Assembly (NCBI RefSeq): GCF_000819445.1
Contig: NZ_CP005286.1
Span: 2,542,001 to 2,606,000, forward strand
Length of the DNA stretch: 64,000 bases
From: Corynebacterium humireducens NBRC 106098 = DSM 45392
Lineage (GTDB): Bacteria; Actinomycetota; Actinomycetes; Mycobacteriales; Mycobacteriaceae
Direction of reading: 5' to 3'
Positions within the stretch are counted from its first letter, which is position 1; the number at the start of each line of letters is the position of its first letter. This document shows, one piece after another, positions 54,858 to 62,935 of the stretch. A program made the translations under genes and the position numbers. The notes beneath the pieces were generated by a model, which searched no databases, was not told where the DNA came from, and was given only the letters and a program-made list of their open reading frames with translations.

Positions 54858-56351
54858 TCAGCCGCGCGCCATGTCCACGAAACGGGAGAAGTGCAGCTGG
54901 TGGGCGACGGTCACGGTGTCGATCGGGCCACCACGGTGCTTCGCCAGGATGATGTCGGCCTCGCCGGCGCGGACGTCCTCGCGGTCCTGCGAGTCCGGGC
55001 GGTAGAGCAGCATGACCATGTCGGCGTCCTGCTCGAGGGAGCCCGACTCACGAAGGTCGGCGAGCTGCGGACGCTTGTCGGTACGCGCCTCCGGACCACG
55101 GTTGAGCTGCGAGATCGCCACCAGCGGCACATCCAGCTCCTTGGCCAGCAGCTTGAGCTGACGGGAGAACTCCGAGACCTCCTGCTGACGGGACTCGACC
55201 TTCTTGCCGGAGCTCATCAGCTGCAGATAGTCGATGACGATGAGCTGCAGGTCGTGCTTCTGCTTGAGGCGGCGCGCCTTGGAACGGATCTCCATCATGG
55301 TGAGGTTCGGGGAGTCGTCGATGAACAGCGGCGCCTCGGAGATCTGCCCCACCCGGTTGGCCAGGGTGGTCCAGGACTCGTCGGTCATGCGGCCGGAACG
55401 CATGTCGGAGAGCTTGATCGACGTCTCCGCCGACATGAGACGCATGACGATCTCCGACTTGCTCATCTCCAGCGAGAAGATGACCGACGCCTTGTTGTGC
55501 TTGATCGAGCACGAACGCATGAAGTCCAGCGCGATCGTCGACTTACCCACGCCCGGGCGGGCGGCGACGATGATCATCTGCCCGCCGTGCAGCCCGTTCG
55601 TCAGGTTGTCGAGGTCGACGAACCCGGTCGGCACCCCCTGCGCCAGGCCACCGAGGTTGGCGATCTGGTCGAGCTCCTCCATCGTCGGCTCGATGATGTC
55701 GGCCAGGACTGCGTAGTCCTCGGTCTCGGTCTTCTGCGCGATGGCGAAGACCTCCTGCTGCGCCAGGTCGAGGACGGTCTCGACCTCCGCGCCCTCGTTG
55801 CCCTCGTAACCGAGCTGGACGACGCGCGTGCCGGCGTCGACGAGCCGGCGGAGGATCGCCTTCTCCGCGACGATCTCCGCGTAGTAGCGGGCGTTTGCGG
55901 CCGTCGGCACCGAGGAGATGAGGGTGTGCAGGTAGGGGGCGCCGCCGACGCGCTCGAGGTCGTTGTGCCGGTCGAGGCGGCCGGCGACGATGACCGGGTC
56001 GATGTCCTTGCTCTCGCCGAACAGGTCGATCATCGCCGAGTAGATGAGCTGGTGCGCCGGGTGGTAGAAGTCCTCCGGCGAGAGCTCGCCGATGATCTCC
56101 ACGACGGTGTTCGGGCTCAGCAGCATCGCGCCGAGCACGCCCTGCTCCGCCTCCCGGTCATGCGGCGGCTGGCGGTACTCGCCGAAGGCGGCGCCCGTGT
56201 TCCCCCGGTTGCGGCGCCGCTCCGGCCGTCCGCCCTGGCGTTCCGGGGCCTGGAACGCGGGGACCAGTGCACCCGGGTCCTCCGGGAGGTCCGGCTCCGA
56301 CGGCGGCACGTAGTCGTCGTCGAAGCTGGCGTCACCGATTCCTGAAGTCAT
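54858..56351 (-). CDS. dnaB: Replicative DNA helicase DnaB
   Basis: 497 aa, hexameric 5'-3' helicase of the replication fork. The N-terminal helical domain (P-P-H-D-R-E-A-E-Q-G-V-L-G-A-M-L-L) begins near residue 60 after an acidic extension. The RecA-like domain has Walker A A-R-P-G-V-G-K-S-T, Walker B L-I-V-I-D-Y-L-Q-L-M and S-R-Q-Q-E-V-S-E-F-S-R. There is no intein. ATG 56351 is preferred since TAGACT stands exactly 7 bases upstream (leaderless); a longer in-frame extension has no support. It is separated from rplI by a 545-base gap. Confidence 0.96.
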   Translation of the reverse strand: MTSGIGDASFDDDYVPPSEPDLPEDPGALVPAFQAPERQGGRPERRRNRGNTGAAFGEYRQPPHDREAEQGVLGAMLLSPNTVVEIIGELSPEDFYHPAHQLIYSAMIDLFGESKDIDPVIVAGRLDRHNDLERVGGAPYLHTLISSVPTAANARYYAEIVAEKAILRRLVDAGTRVVQLGYEGNEGAEVETVLDLAQQEVFAIAQKTETEDYAVLADIIEPTMEELDQIANLGGLAQGVPTGFVDLDNLTNGLHGGQMIIVAARPGVGKSTIALDFMRSCSIKHNKASVIFSLEMSKSEIVMRLMSAETSIKLSDMRSGRMTDESWTTLANRVGQISEAPLFIDDSPNLTMMEIRSKARRLKQKHDLQLIVIDYLQLMSSGKKVESRQQEVSEFSRQLKLLAKELDVPLVAISQLNRGPEARTDKRPQLADLRESGSLEQDADMVMLLYRPDSQDREDVRAGEADIILAKHRGGPIDTVTVAHQLHFSRFVDMARG

Positions 56352-56358
56352 GAGTCGC

Positions 56359-56364
56359 AGTCTA
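56359..56364 (-). promoter_or_regulatory. dnaB -10 box (leaderless)
   Basis: TAGACT on the minus strand, 7 bases before the dnaB ATG, so transcription should begin at or next to the start codon. The nearest DnaA-box-like sequence lies 38 bases further upstream. Confidence 0.6.
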
Positions 56365-56401
56365 GTCACCGCCCCGGCGGACACGAATCTGCACAGGAAC
56401 C

Positions 56402-56775
56402 TGTGGATAACTCACTTCCCCCGACACGTGACAAGGGGACATCCACAGGTCCGCAGACCCCTCGGAGGGGGGTTTATCCACAGGTTCTGTGGATAACTCT
56501 TGGTTAACGGCAGTCAAAGCGCTTTTCGACGCCACCGGCCCTGTGGACAAACTGTGGACAACCCCCTCCCCCATCCGGGGATGAAGCACCATAACAGCAG
56601 GCCAGAAGCCTTTTCCGGGGCTGTGGATAACTGTCCACGAACAGTGAATAACTGCCCTCACCAGCACCTTTGACAGGGCCCGCCAGGAGAGCCACAGGCG
56701 ACGGCCGGGCATCCGCCGGGCCACCGGAGGGTTAAGTGGAGGTTACACTCCCCAGTTTGTCCACAATTGTCCACA
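56402..56775. promoter_or_regulatory. Cluster of DnaA-box-like nonamers between dnaB and rplI
   Basis: Four exact TTATCCACA nonamers occur at 56402-56410(-), 56474-56482(+), 56488-56496(-) and 56622-56630(-). Four one-mismatch TTGTCCACA copies occur at 56542-56550(-), 56553-56561(-), 56757-56765(+) and 56767-56775(+). Several pairs are 2-6 bases apart or inverted. No gene is seen in the 56365-56895 gap. An AT-rich unwinding element is not obvious. Confidence 0.8.
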
Positions 56776-56793
56776 CCCCGGCGTACACGGACG

Positions 56794-56830
56794 AAAACGA
56801 CGCCCCGCGGTTCACGTTCCGCGGGGCGTC
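56794..56830 (-). terminator. Terminator of the rpsF-ssb-rplI operon
   Basis: 12-base arms GACGCCCCGCGG and complement around an 8-base loop, followed on the minus strand by a short T-run (GTTTTC). It lies 66 bases after the rplI stop and separates rplI from dnaB. Confidence 0.85.
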
Positions 56831-56895
56831 GAGAGCTGTTGTCGTTGGGCCGGCAGACCTCCCGGGGGAGGCTCCGACCGTCGTCATGGCGCGAG

Positions 56896-57348
56896 TTACG
56901 CGGCGACGACCTCGAAGTTGATCTTGCCGGTCACGTCGTCGTGGAGCTTGACGATGACCTGGTAGTTACCGGTCTTCTTCACGAGACCCTTGGGCAGCTC
57001 GATGTTGCGCTTGTCCAGGGCCGGGCCGCCTGCCTTCTTCACTGCGTCGGCGATGTCGTCGGTCTTCACGGAACCGAAGAGCTTGCCGGAGTCAGAGGTG
57101 CGAACCTGCACGGTCACGCCGGACAGCTGCTCGAGCTGCTCGCGGACCTCACGGGCGTGGTCGAGGTCGCGGATTGCGCGGGCCTCCTGGGCACGCTGAA
57201 TGCCCTCGATCTGCTTCTCAGCACCACGGGTGGCCACGATGGCCAGGCCGCGGGGAAGCAGGTAGTTGCGTCCGTAACCGTTCTTGACCTCGACGACGTC
57301 TCCTGCGTCTCCGAGGTTCTCAACGGCAGCGGTGAGGATCAGCTTCAT
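56896..57348 (-). CDS. rplI: 50S ribosomal protein L9 (bL9)
   Basis: 150 aa from ATG 57348 (GGCAGGGA upstream). The N-terminal L9 domain M-K-L-I-L-T-A-A-V-E-N-L-G, G-D-V-V-E-V-K-N-G-Y-G-R-N-Y-L-L-P-R-G-L-A is followed by the long connecting helix and the C-terminal rRNA-binding domain. An in-frame extension into ssb is not credible. It is the last gene of the rpsF-ssb-rplI operon, 64 bases after ssb. Confidence 0.96.
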   Translation of the reverse strand: MKLILTAAVENLGDAGDVVEVKNGYGRNYLLPRGLAIVATRGAEKQIEGIQRAQEARAIRDLDHAREVREQLEQLSGVTVQVRTSDSGKLFGSVKTDDIADAVKKAGGPALDKRNIELPKGLVKKTGNYQVIVKLHDDVTGKINFEVVAA

Positions 57349-57412
57349 GATCCCTGCCTTTCGTTGTTCATCCCTGTCGGGAAAGTTCTGTTGAGTGGTT
57401 TGATCTGCTCGA

Positions 57413-58048
57413 TCAGAACGGAGGCTCGTCATCGGCCGCACCGCCGAAACCACCGGCCGGCGGGGCGGAACCCCACGGGTCGTTGGCCGGCATCTGCTGC
57501 GGCTGCTGGGGTGCCTGCTGGGGCTGGACGTGCGGGGCCTGCTGGCCCTGCTGTCCGAAACCGCCCTGGTACTGAGACTGCTGCTGCTGGGGCTGACCCT
57601 GCGGCATGCGCTGGCCCTGGGGCTGGCCCTGGGGCTGGCCACCGCCGAAACCACCGCCGCCGTAGGAACCGCCACCTTCACGTGGGTTGCGGTTGACCTG
57701 GGCGGAGGCGAACTTCAGCGACGGGCCGACCTCATCGACCTCGATCTCGAACACCGTGCGGTTCTCGCCCTCCTTCGTCTGGTAGCTGCGCTGCTTGAGG
57801 CGGCCGTTGACGATGACGCGCATGCCCTTCGTGAGGGTCTCCGCGACATTCTCGGCTGCCTGGCGCCAGACGTTGCAGGTGAGGAACAGGGCCTCGCCGT
57901 CTTCCCACTGGTTCGTGTCCCTGTTGAAGGCACGGGGGGTCGAGGCGATACGGAAATTGGCCACCGCTGCACCCGAGGGGGTGAAACGGAGTTCAGGGTC
58001 GGCGACGACGTTGCCGACAACGGTGATGGGGGTATCTCCAATAGCCAT
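57413..58048 (-). CDS. ssb: Single-stranded DNA-binding protein
   Basis: 211 aa. The OB fold (residues 1-115: [40 protein letters not shown]) is followed by a disordered Gly/Gln/Pro-rich tail with Q-G-Q-P repeats. The acidic tip D-D-E-P-P-F recruits replication and repair partners. It is encoded between rpsF and rplI, as in most bacteria. Confidence 0.96.
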   Translation of the reverse strand: MAIGDTPITVVGNVVADPELRFTPSGAAVANFRIASTPRAFNRDTNQWEDGEALFLTCNVWRQAAENVAETLTKGMRVIVNGRLKQRSYQTKEGENRTVFEIEVDEVGPSLKFASAQVNRNPREGGGSYGGGGFGGGQPQGQPQGQRMPQGQPQQQQSQYQGGFGQQGQQAPHVQPQQAPQQPQQMPANDPWGSAPPAGGFGGAADDEPPF

Positions 58049-58113
58049 GTTCTTCTTACCTTCCAGTGACGGGCCCGGGCGACGGGCGTGTGCTCGTCAC
58101 CCAGTATCCGTTC

Positions 58114-58401
58114 TTAAGCGTCGGTGCGCAGAACCTTGGTGCGCAGGACGGAGTCGTTCAGGTTGAGAACGCGGTCCAGCTCAAGCACGGTCGCAGACTC
58201 GCACTCGAGGTTGATGACGGCGTAGACGCCCTCTTCCTTCTTGTTGATCGGGTAGGCAAGACGACGCTTACCCCAGACATCAACCTTCTCGACCTTGCCG
58301 TTGTCCTTACGGACATTCTCAAGGTACTTATCCAGGGACGGGGCAACGGTGCGCTCATCCTGGGACGGATCCAGGATGATCATGATTTCGTAGTGACGCA
58401 T
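58114..58401 (-). CDS. rpsF: 30S ribosomal protein S6 (bS6)
   Basis: 95 aa from ATG 58401, giving the usual [12 protein letters not shown] start. AGGAGG lies 11 bases upstream, and an earlier in-frame ATG would be only 2 bases from it. Complete ferredoxin-like S6 fold with G-K-R-R-L-A-Y-P-I. It heads the rpsF-ssb-rplI operon. rpsR, its usual neighbour, is not present in this window. Confidence 0.96.
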   Translation of the reverse strand: MRHYEIMIILDPSQDERTVAPSLDKYLENVRKDNGKVEKVDVWGKRRLAYPINKKEEGVYAVINLECESATVLELDRVLNLNDSVLRTKVLRTDA

Positions 58402-58441
58402 CGACCTCATCACCTCCTATGGTCTAGTAATTGTGTTCGGC

Positions 58442-58460
58442 CACGCCCCATGTGGGCGTG
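58442..58460 (-). promoter_or_regulatory. Hairpin in the rpsF leader region
   Basis: Perfect 7-base arms CACGCCC/GGGCGTG with a 5-base loop, 41 bases upstream of the rpsF start. There is no T-run, so it is not an ordinary terminator. It may be an mRNA structure for S6 autoregulation or an operator. Confidence 0.4.
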
Positions 58461-58543
58461 ACAGGAGGGTCTGTTGCGTCAAGCAACCCCAGCAGCGTAC
58501 CGCACGAAGGGCGCAAAGAGTTAATCGCTTCCCGACGCCCGCG

Positions 58544-58744
58544 TCACCGCGTGACGTCGCCGGGCATCGTCGCGAAGAACACCGCGAGGATCACCGGGAT
58601 GACGGTGACGAAGATGAAGGCGCCGATGCCGAAGGCGACGGGCCAGACGGTCGGGTACTTCTTCATGAAGGTGTGGAACGCCGCGGCGATGCAGAGGAAG
58701 CCGATGACGATGGAGGCGATGCCGAGGACGGTGACAGTGCTCAT
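58544..58744 (-). CDS. Small two-helix membrane protein
   Basis: 66 aa with two hydrophobic helices (V-L-G-I-A-S-I-V-I-G-F-L-C-I-A-A-A and V-A-F-G-I-G-A-F-I-F-V-T-V-I-P-V-I-L-A-V-F-F) joined by a short M-K-K-Y-P-T-V-W loop. Function unknown. It overlaps the GT87 stop by 4 bases (ATGA), so it is the third gene of a ponA-GT87 operon and may assist that glycosyltransferase. Confidence 0.75.
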   Translation of the reverse strand: MSTVTVLGIASIVIGFLCIAAAFHTFMKKYPTVWPVAFGIGAFIFVTVIPVILAVFFATMPGDVTR

Positions 58745-60147
58745 GCGTCCACCATACGACGGTCCTCCGCCGACTCCTCAGCCTCCTCAGCCTCCACCGG
58801 GGCGAGCATCTGCCGCACCACCAGCACCACCATGACGGTGAGCAGGACGAGGCGGGTGAGCAGGGCGGCGTCGAGAAGCTCGGAGGGGATGCCCTTGTTC
58901 TCCGCGCCCATCATGTACCACATGAGCAGGGGCCACACGAGGGCGTCGACAGTCATCCACGTGAGCAGCAGACGCCAGCGCGGCAGCGCCAGGACGGCGG
59001 GGACCACCAGCCACAGGGAGTACTGCGGGGACCACACCTTGTTGAAGATCAGGAACGCCACCACGATGAGGAAGATCAGCTCGACGGCACGGGGGCGACG
59101 GGCGGCCCGCAGCCCGAGGACGAGGATCGCCAGGCACGCGCCGGCGAACAGACCGAACGAGAGGACGTTGAGCAGCGGGACGGGAAGCGTCGGCAGGAGG
59201 GTGTTGCGGTCGACGATCGCGTAGACCGTGGTCCACTCCGCGCCGCGTTCACTGTTGAGGCGCAGGAACTCCCCCCACCCCTCCGGGTACAGCACCATGA
59301 CCGGGACGTTGACCACCAGCCAGGCGACGAGCCCCGTGCCCACCATGGTGAGGAAGGGGACGAAACGGCGGTCCCGGATCGCCAGCACCAGGTACGCGCC
59401 GAGCAGGTACAGGGGCCACAGCTTGAAGGCCGCGCCCAGGCCGGTGAGCAGACCCGCCGTCGCGTAACGGCCCCGGGAGGCCGCCAGGATCGCCCCGACC
59501 GCGAACGTGATGGACGGGATGTCCCAGTTCGTGAACGCGTGGACGATGACCAGCGGGGAGGCCGCGACGAGGACCGTGTCCCAGACACGGTTGCCCGCCA
59601 GCTCCGCGACCGTGCGGATGGTGAGCACCCACAGCGCGGACATCGCCAGCGCCGTGAGCGCGAAGTACCAGGATGCCTCCGCGATGATGAGCGGCGTCCG
59701 CGCGACCAGCGGGTACGTCAGACGCGAGAACCCCGCGACGACCCCCTGGAACAGACCCGCCAGCACCGGGTACTCCAGGTAACGGGTGAGGCCGTCCTCC
59801 ACCCAGGAGAACGCATAGGGGAACCCCGGGAGGTTCAGCCCGCGCCCCTCGTAGAGCGGGGTGATGTCGTTGTAGCAGGCCGCCACGTACTGACGGTTGC
59901 CCGACCAGTTCAGACCGATGACGCCGTCCTCCCCACGCACCCCCTCGAGGCAGCGCGCCTTCGACAGGAAACCGAAGGAGAGAAACACCAGCGCCACGGA
60001 GATGAGCACCCGCAGCGGGGTCCACCACCGTTGGCGGCCCACCGCCGCGAACCGCCCGACGGGCCCACCCAGGAAATCGACGACGCCCCGCGCCACCGGC
60101 TCCGTGGCGGCCGGCGAGACGCGCTCCGTCACCTCTCGGGCCGCCAT
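58741..60147 (-). CDS. GT87-type membrane glycosyltransferase
   Basis: 468 aa with about 10-12 helices. ATG 60147 overlaps the ponA stop (TGATG). The extracytoplasmic loop after helix 1 contains C-Y-N-D-I-T-P-L-Y, the acidic motif expected for a GT-C polyprenyl-phosphate-sugar enzyme. The gene order ponA-GT87-rpsF is like M. tuberculosis Rv0050-Rv0051-Rv0053. Enzymes of this family (DUF2029) add mannose or arabinose residues to cell-envelope glycans; the precise sugar is unknown. Coupling to ponA suggests a cell-wall role. Confidence 0.82.
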   Translation of the reverse strand: MAAREVTERVSPAATEPVARGVVDFLGGPVGRFAAVGRQRWWTPLRVLISVALVFLSFGFLSKARCLEGVRGEDGVIGLNWSGNRQYVAACYNDITPLYEGRGLNLPGFPYAFSWVEDGLTRYLEYPVLAGLFQGVVAGFSRLTYPLVARTPLIIAEASWYFALTALAMSALWVLTIRTVAELAGNRVWDTVLVAASPLVIVHAFTNWDIPSITFAVGAILAASRGRYATAGLLTGLGAAFKLWPLYLLGAYLVLAIRDRRFVPFLTMVGTGLVAWLVVNVPVMVLYPEGWGEFLRLNSERGAEWTTVYAIVDRNTLLPTLPVPLLNVLSFGLFAGACLAILVLGLRAARRPRAVELIFLIVVAFLIFNKVWSPQYSLWLVVPAVLALPRWRLLLTWMTVDALVWPLLMWYMMGAENKGIPSELLDAALLTRLVLLTVMVVLVVRQMLAPVEAEEAEESAEDRRMVDA

Positions 60148-62324
60148 CAGTTGGGCAGCTCGATCACGAGGCCCGGGAGGATCTCGATGGTGTCCGGCTC
60201 CGGCTCCGGGACCGGCTCGAACGGGACCTCCTCGACGGGCTCCTCGACGGGCTCCTCCACCGGCTCCGGCTCGGGAGCCGGGGCGGGGGCCTGGTACACC
60301 GGGGCCGGCGGGGCCGGGATGTAGCTCAGGGCGTTGCCACCGGACGGGATGCCGGTGCCGAAGTTGATCGGGCCCGGGGTGGCGAAGTACCTGATCTCCT
60401 TGCCCTCGTGGGCCCCGTCCATCGACGCCTTCCAGATCGACGCCGGGCTGCCGGCACCGAACATGTTGCCGCCCCACTGGTTGTAGATCGCGGTGGTGTT
60501 GTCGGCGGTGCCCACCCACACGGCGGTGGCCAGCTGCGGGGTCGCGCCGATCATCCAGGCGTCCTTGTTGCGGCCCGTGTCACCGAGCTGCGCGGTGCCG
60601 GTCTTGGCGGCCGAGGGGCGGCCCCCGGCCAGGGCGTTGCCGTTGGAGTAGGCGGCGATGGGCTCCATCGCGCTGAGCAGGTTGTCGGCGACGACCTCCG
60701 CCACGCGACGCTCACCCTCCCCGGCCTCGTGCTGGAAGAGCAGCTCACCATCGGAGGTCTCCACCCGCTCGACGAAGTAGGTCTCGTGCCACACGCCACG
60801 GTTGGCCAGGGTGGCCAGCGCCGTCGCCATGTCCAGCGGACGGGACTGGTACTGGCCGAGGATGATGCCCTCGTAGGGCTGCTCACCGGCCTCGGTGAGC
60901 GTCGCCGGCACGCCCGGCAGGGTCTTCGCCATGCCCAGGGCGTGCGCCATGTCGGCGGTGTCCTGGGTGGTGTTGATGAGGTCGTCCTGCAGGCGGATGA
61001 AGCTGGTGTTGAAGGACTGCTTGAGCGCCTCGGACAGGGTGGTGTAGCCGGCGCTGCCGCCGTCCCAGTTGTTCACCACGATGTTGCCCGGCAGGCGGAC
61101 CGGGGAGGAGTCGTACACGGCGGACAGCGGGATGCCCTGCTGGAGGGCGGCGGCCAGGCCGAAGATCTTGAAGGTGGAGCCGGTCTGCAGGGCGGCGTTG
61201 CCGTAGTCCCAGCCGGCGGCGTCGTCACCGCCGAAGTAGGCGCGGACGGCGCCGGTGCCCGGCTCCACGGAGACGACGCCCGCGCGGGCGTCCTCCTGCA
61301 GCTGCGCCAGGTTGGCGTGGACCGCGTCGACCGTGGCGTTCTGGGCCTGCATGTCGATGGTCGTGGTGATCCGCAGACCGCGGGTGGTCACGTCCTCCTC
61401 GCTGATGCCGATGCGCTTGAGCTCGTCCATGACATGGTTCTTGATCATGCCGTTGGTGCCGGTGGCCTCGGTGTAGGCGGAGTACTCGGCCGGGTTACGG
61501 GTCTCCGGGTAGTGCAGGCCGGCACGCTCCGTCTCCGGGAGGACGTCCATCTCGACCATGCCGTCGAGGACGTAGTTCCAGCGGGCCTGAGCGCCCTCCG
61601 GGTTGTTCCACGGGTCGAGCTGGCTCGGCAGCTGGATGGTGGCCGCGAGGACCGCGCCCTCCTCGGGGGTCAGCTCGGAGATCGACTTGTTGAAGTACGC
61701 GTGCGACGCGGCCTCCACGCCGTAGGCGTTGCGGCCGAGGTAGACGGTGTTGAGGTAGGCGGAGAGGATGTCCTCCTTGGCCCACTCGTTGGTCATCTTC
61801 ACGGAGTAGACGAGCTCGCGGGCCTTACGCACGTAGGAGTGCTCGTCACCCACGAGGGCGTTCTTCACGTACTGCTGCGTGATCGTGGAGCCACCACCCG
61901 CGGACGGGTTGCCGGTGATCTGGCCGATCACGGCACGGCCGAAACCGGTGAAGGAGAAGCCCTGGTTGGTCCAGAACTCACGGTCCTCCGCGGCGAGGAC
62001 CGCGTTCTGCACGTGCACCGGCACCTCCTCCAGCGGCACCTGCCGACGGTTGCCCTCCGGCGGCACGACACGCGCCAGCTCCGTCGTGGAGTCCGACGCG
62101 TAGATGGCGGACACCTGCGCGGAGGTCAGCTCGCCCGGCTCGGGCACGTCCACGGTGGCGTAAGCCACGAGGAACACGCCCAGCGGGATGAGGATCAGCG
62201 CCGCCAGGGCTCCGAGAGCGGTCGTGAGAATCGGGTGGCGACGGGCCCGGGCACCGATGCCCTTCTTCTCCCGGTCTGCCGCCCGCGACGAGCCGGTGGA
62301 GCTGGTGTTCTTCTTGTCTGACAC
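60147..62324 (-). CDS. ponA: Class A penicillin-binding protein
   Basis: 725 aa bifunctional peptidoglycan synthase from GTG 62324. A cytoplasmic basic tail and one membrane helix (about 36-57) precede a GT51 transglycosylase domain with catalytic Glu in A-A-E-D-R-E-F-W and G-G-S-T-I-T-Q-Q. The transpeptidase has S-x-x-K in G-S-T-F-K, S-x-N in Q-S-F-N-T and K-T-G-T-A. The C-terminus is a Pro/Glu/Val repeat tail (P-V-E-E three times) without a PASTA domain. First gene of the ponA-GT87-small membrane protein operon. Confidence 0.95.
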   Translation of the reverse strand: MSDKKNTSSTGSSRAADREKKGIGARARRHPILTTALGALAALILIPLGVFLVAYATVDVPEPGELTSAQVSAIYASDSTTELARVVPPEGNRRQVPLEEVPVHVQNAVLAAEDREFWTNQGFSFTGFGRAVIGQITGNPSAGGGSTITQQYVKNALVGDEHSYVRKARELVYSVKMTNEWAKEDILSAYLNTVYLGRNAYGVEAASHAYFNKSISELTPEEGAVLAATIQLPSQLDPWNNPEGAQARWNYVLDGMVEMDVLPETERAGLHYPETRNPAEYSAYTEATGTNGMIKNHVMDELKRIGISEEDVTTRGLRITTTIDMQAQNATVDAVHANLAQLQEDARAGVVSVEPGTGAVRAYFGGDDAAGWDYGNAALQTGSTFKIFGLAAALQQGIPLSAVYDSSPVRLPGNIVVNNWDGGSAGYTTLSEALKQSFNTSFIRLQDDLINTTQDTADMAHALGMAKTLPGVPATLTEAGEQPYEGIILGQYQSRPLDMATALATLANRGVWHETYFVERVETSDGELLFQHEAGEGERRVAEVVADNLLSAMEPIAAYSNGNALAGGRPSAAKTGTAQLGDTGRNKDAWMIGATPQLATAVWVGTADNTTAIYNQWGGNMFGAGSPASIWKASMDGAHEGKEIRYFATPGPINFGTGIPSGGNALSYIPAPPAPVYQAPAPAPEPEPVEEPVEEPVEEVPFEPVPEPEPDTIEILPGLVIELPN

Positions 62325-62422
62325 GTGTTGTCCCCGCTGTGATCACTGATGAGGGTTGTTACACACGTGAACACTACTGCCCCGAGGGCCTCTTGGGGAA
62401 TCTTTCCGCAGGGTCGGGCGGG

Positions 62423-62797
62423 TCAGCGGGTCGTGGCGGTCACCGCGGTCAGCAGATGATTCCACCGGCAGCGGGGGCAGACCTCCACGGTGTGCACGGT
62501 CGCCTCCCGGCCGGAGGCCACGATCCGGGCGATCTCCTCGTCGCTGCGGGCCGTCCCCGCCATCCGGCCGAGCTGCTCCCCGTGGATCCACTGCACGATG
62601 CGCAGGTCGTCGGATTCACACACCGGGCAGACATGGCCCGCGGGCACGCCGTGGTACTGCGCTGCGGTGACGAGCAGGAAGTCGGCGTCGCACACCTCGT
62701 CACGGGACACCTCACCGGCCCGCCACCGACGCAGCAGCTCAGCGCGGGCGAAACGGTGCGAGACCTCATTGCGGTAGACGACGTGTTCTCCTGTCAC
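62423..62797 (-). CDS. DUF5318 family zinc-ribbon-like protein
   Basis: 124 aa from GTG 62797, chosen because TAGACT lies exactly 7 bases upstream (leaderless) and because homologues start near this [10 protein letters not shown]. Two C-x-x-C pairs (V-C-P-V-C-E and C-P-R-C-R) form a probable zinc site. It matches the position of M. tuberculosis Rv0049 next to ponA1. Function unknown. It precedes ponA on the same strand with a 98-base gap and diverges from ino1. Confidence 0.82.
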   Translation of the reverse strand: MTGEHVVYRNEVSHRFARAELLRRWRAGEVSRDEVCDADFLLVTAAQYHGVPAGHVCPVCESDDLRIVQWIHGEQLGRMAGTARSDEEIARIVASGREATVHTVEVCPRCRWNHLLTAVTATTR

Positions 62798-62804
62798 GCC
62801 GTGC

Positions 62805-62810
62805 AGTCTA
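62805..62810 (-). promoter_or_regulatory. -10 box of the DUF5318 gene
   Basis: TAGACT on the minus strand, 7 bases before the GTG start; identical box and spacing to dnaB. Confidence 0.6.
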
Positions 62811-62842
62811 CGCACGTCCGCGCCCCGCCTGCACCGGCCATC

Positions 62843-62895
62843 TTGATCGATCCTGCTGGGCCCGATCTGCTTTCCGCGCATGCGACGGCATACGA
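62843..62895 (+). promoter_or_regulatory. Candidate ino1 promoter and LacI-like operator
   Basis: TTGATCGATC (62843-62852) contains the palindrome GATCGATC with a central CG, as LacI-type regulators prefer; in C. glutamicum ino1 is controlled by the LacI-type regulator IpsA. TACGAT at 62890-62895 is a possible -10 box, 41 bases before the start. Both assignments are tentative. Confidence 0.35.
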
Positions 62896-62935
62896 TGGAA
62901 CGTTGAATAACCTGACGCAAGGAGTGAACGGATAT

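Noticed and set aside
56402-56775. The chromosomal origin oriC itself
   Set aside because: dnaA and dnaN are not adjacent and no AT-rich unwinding element is seen; the cluster is better described as DnaA-binding sites near dnaB.
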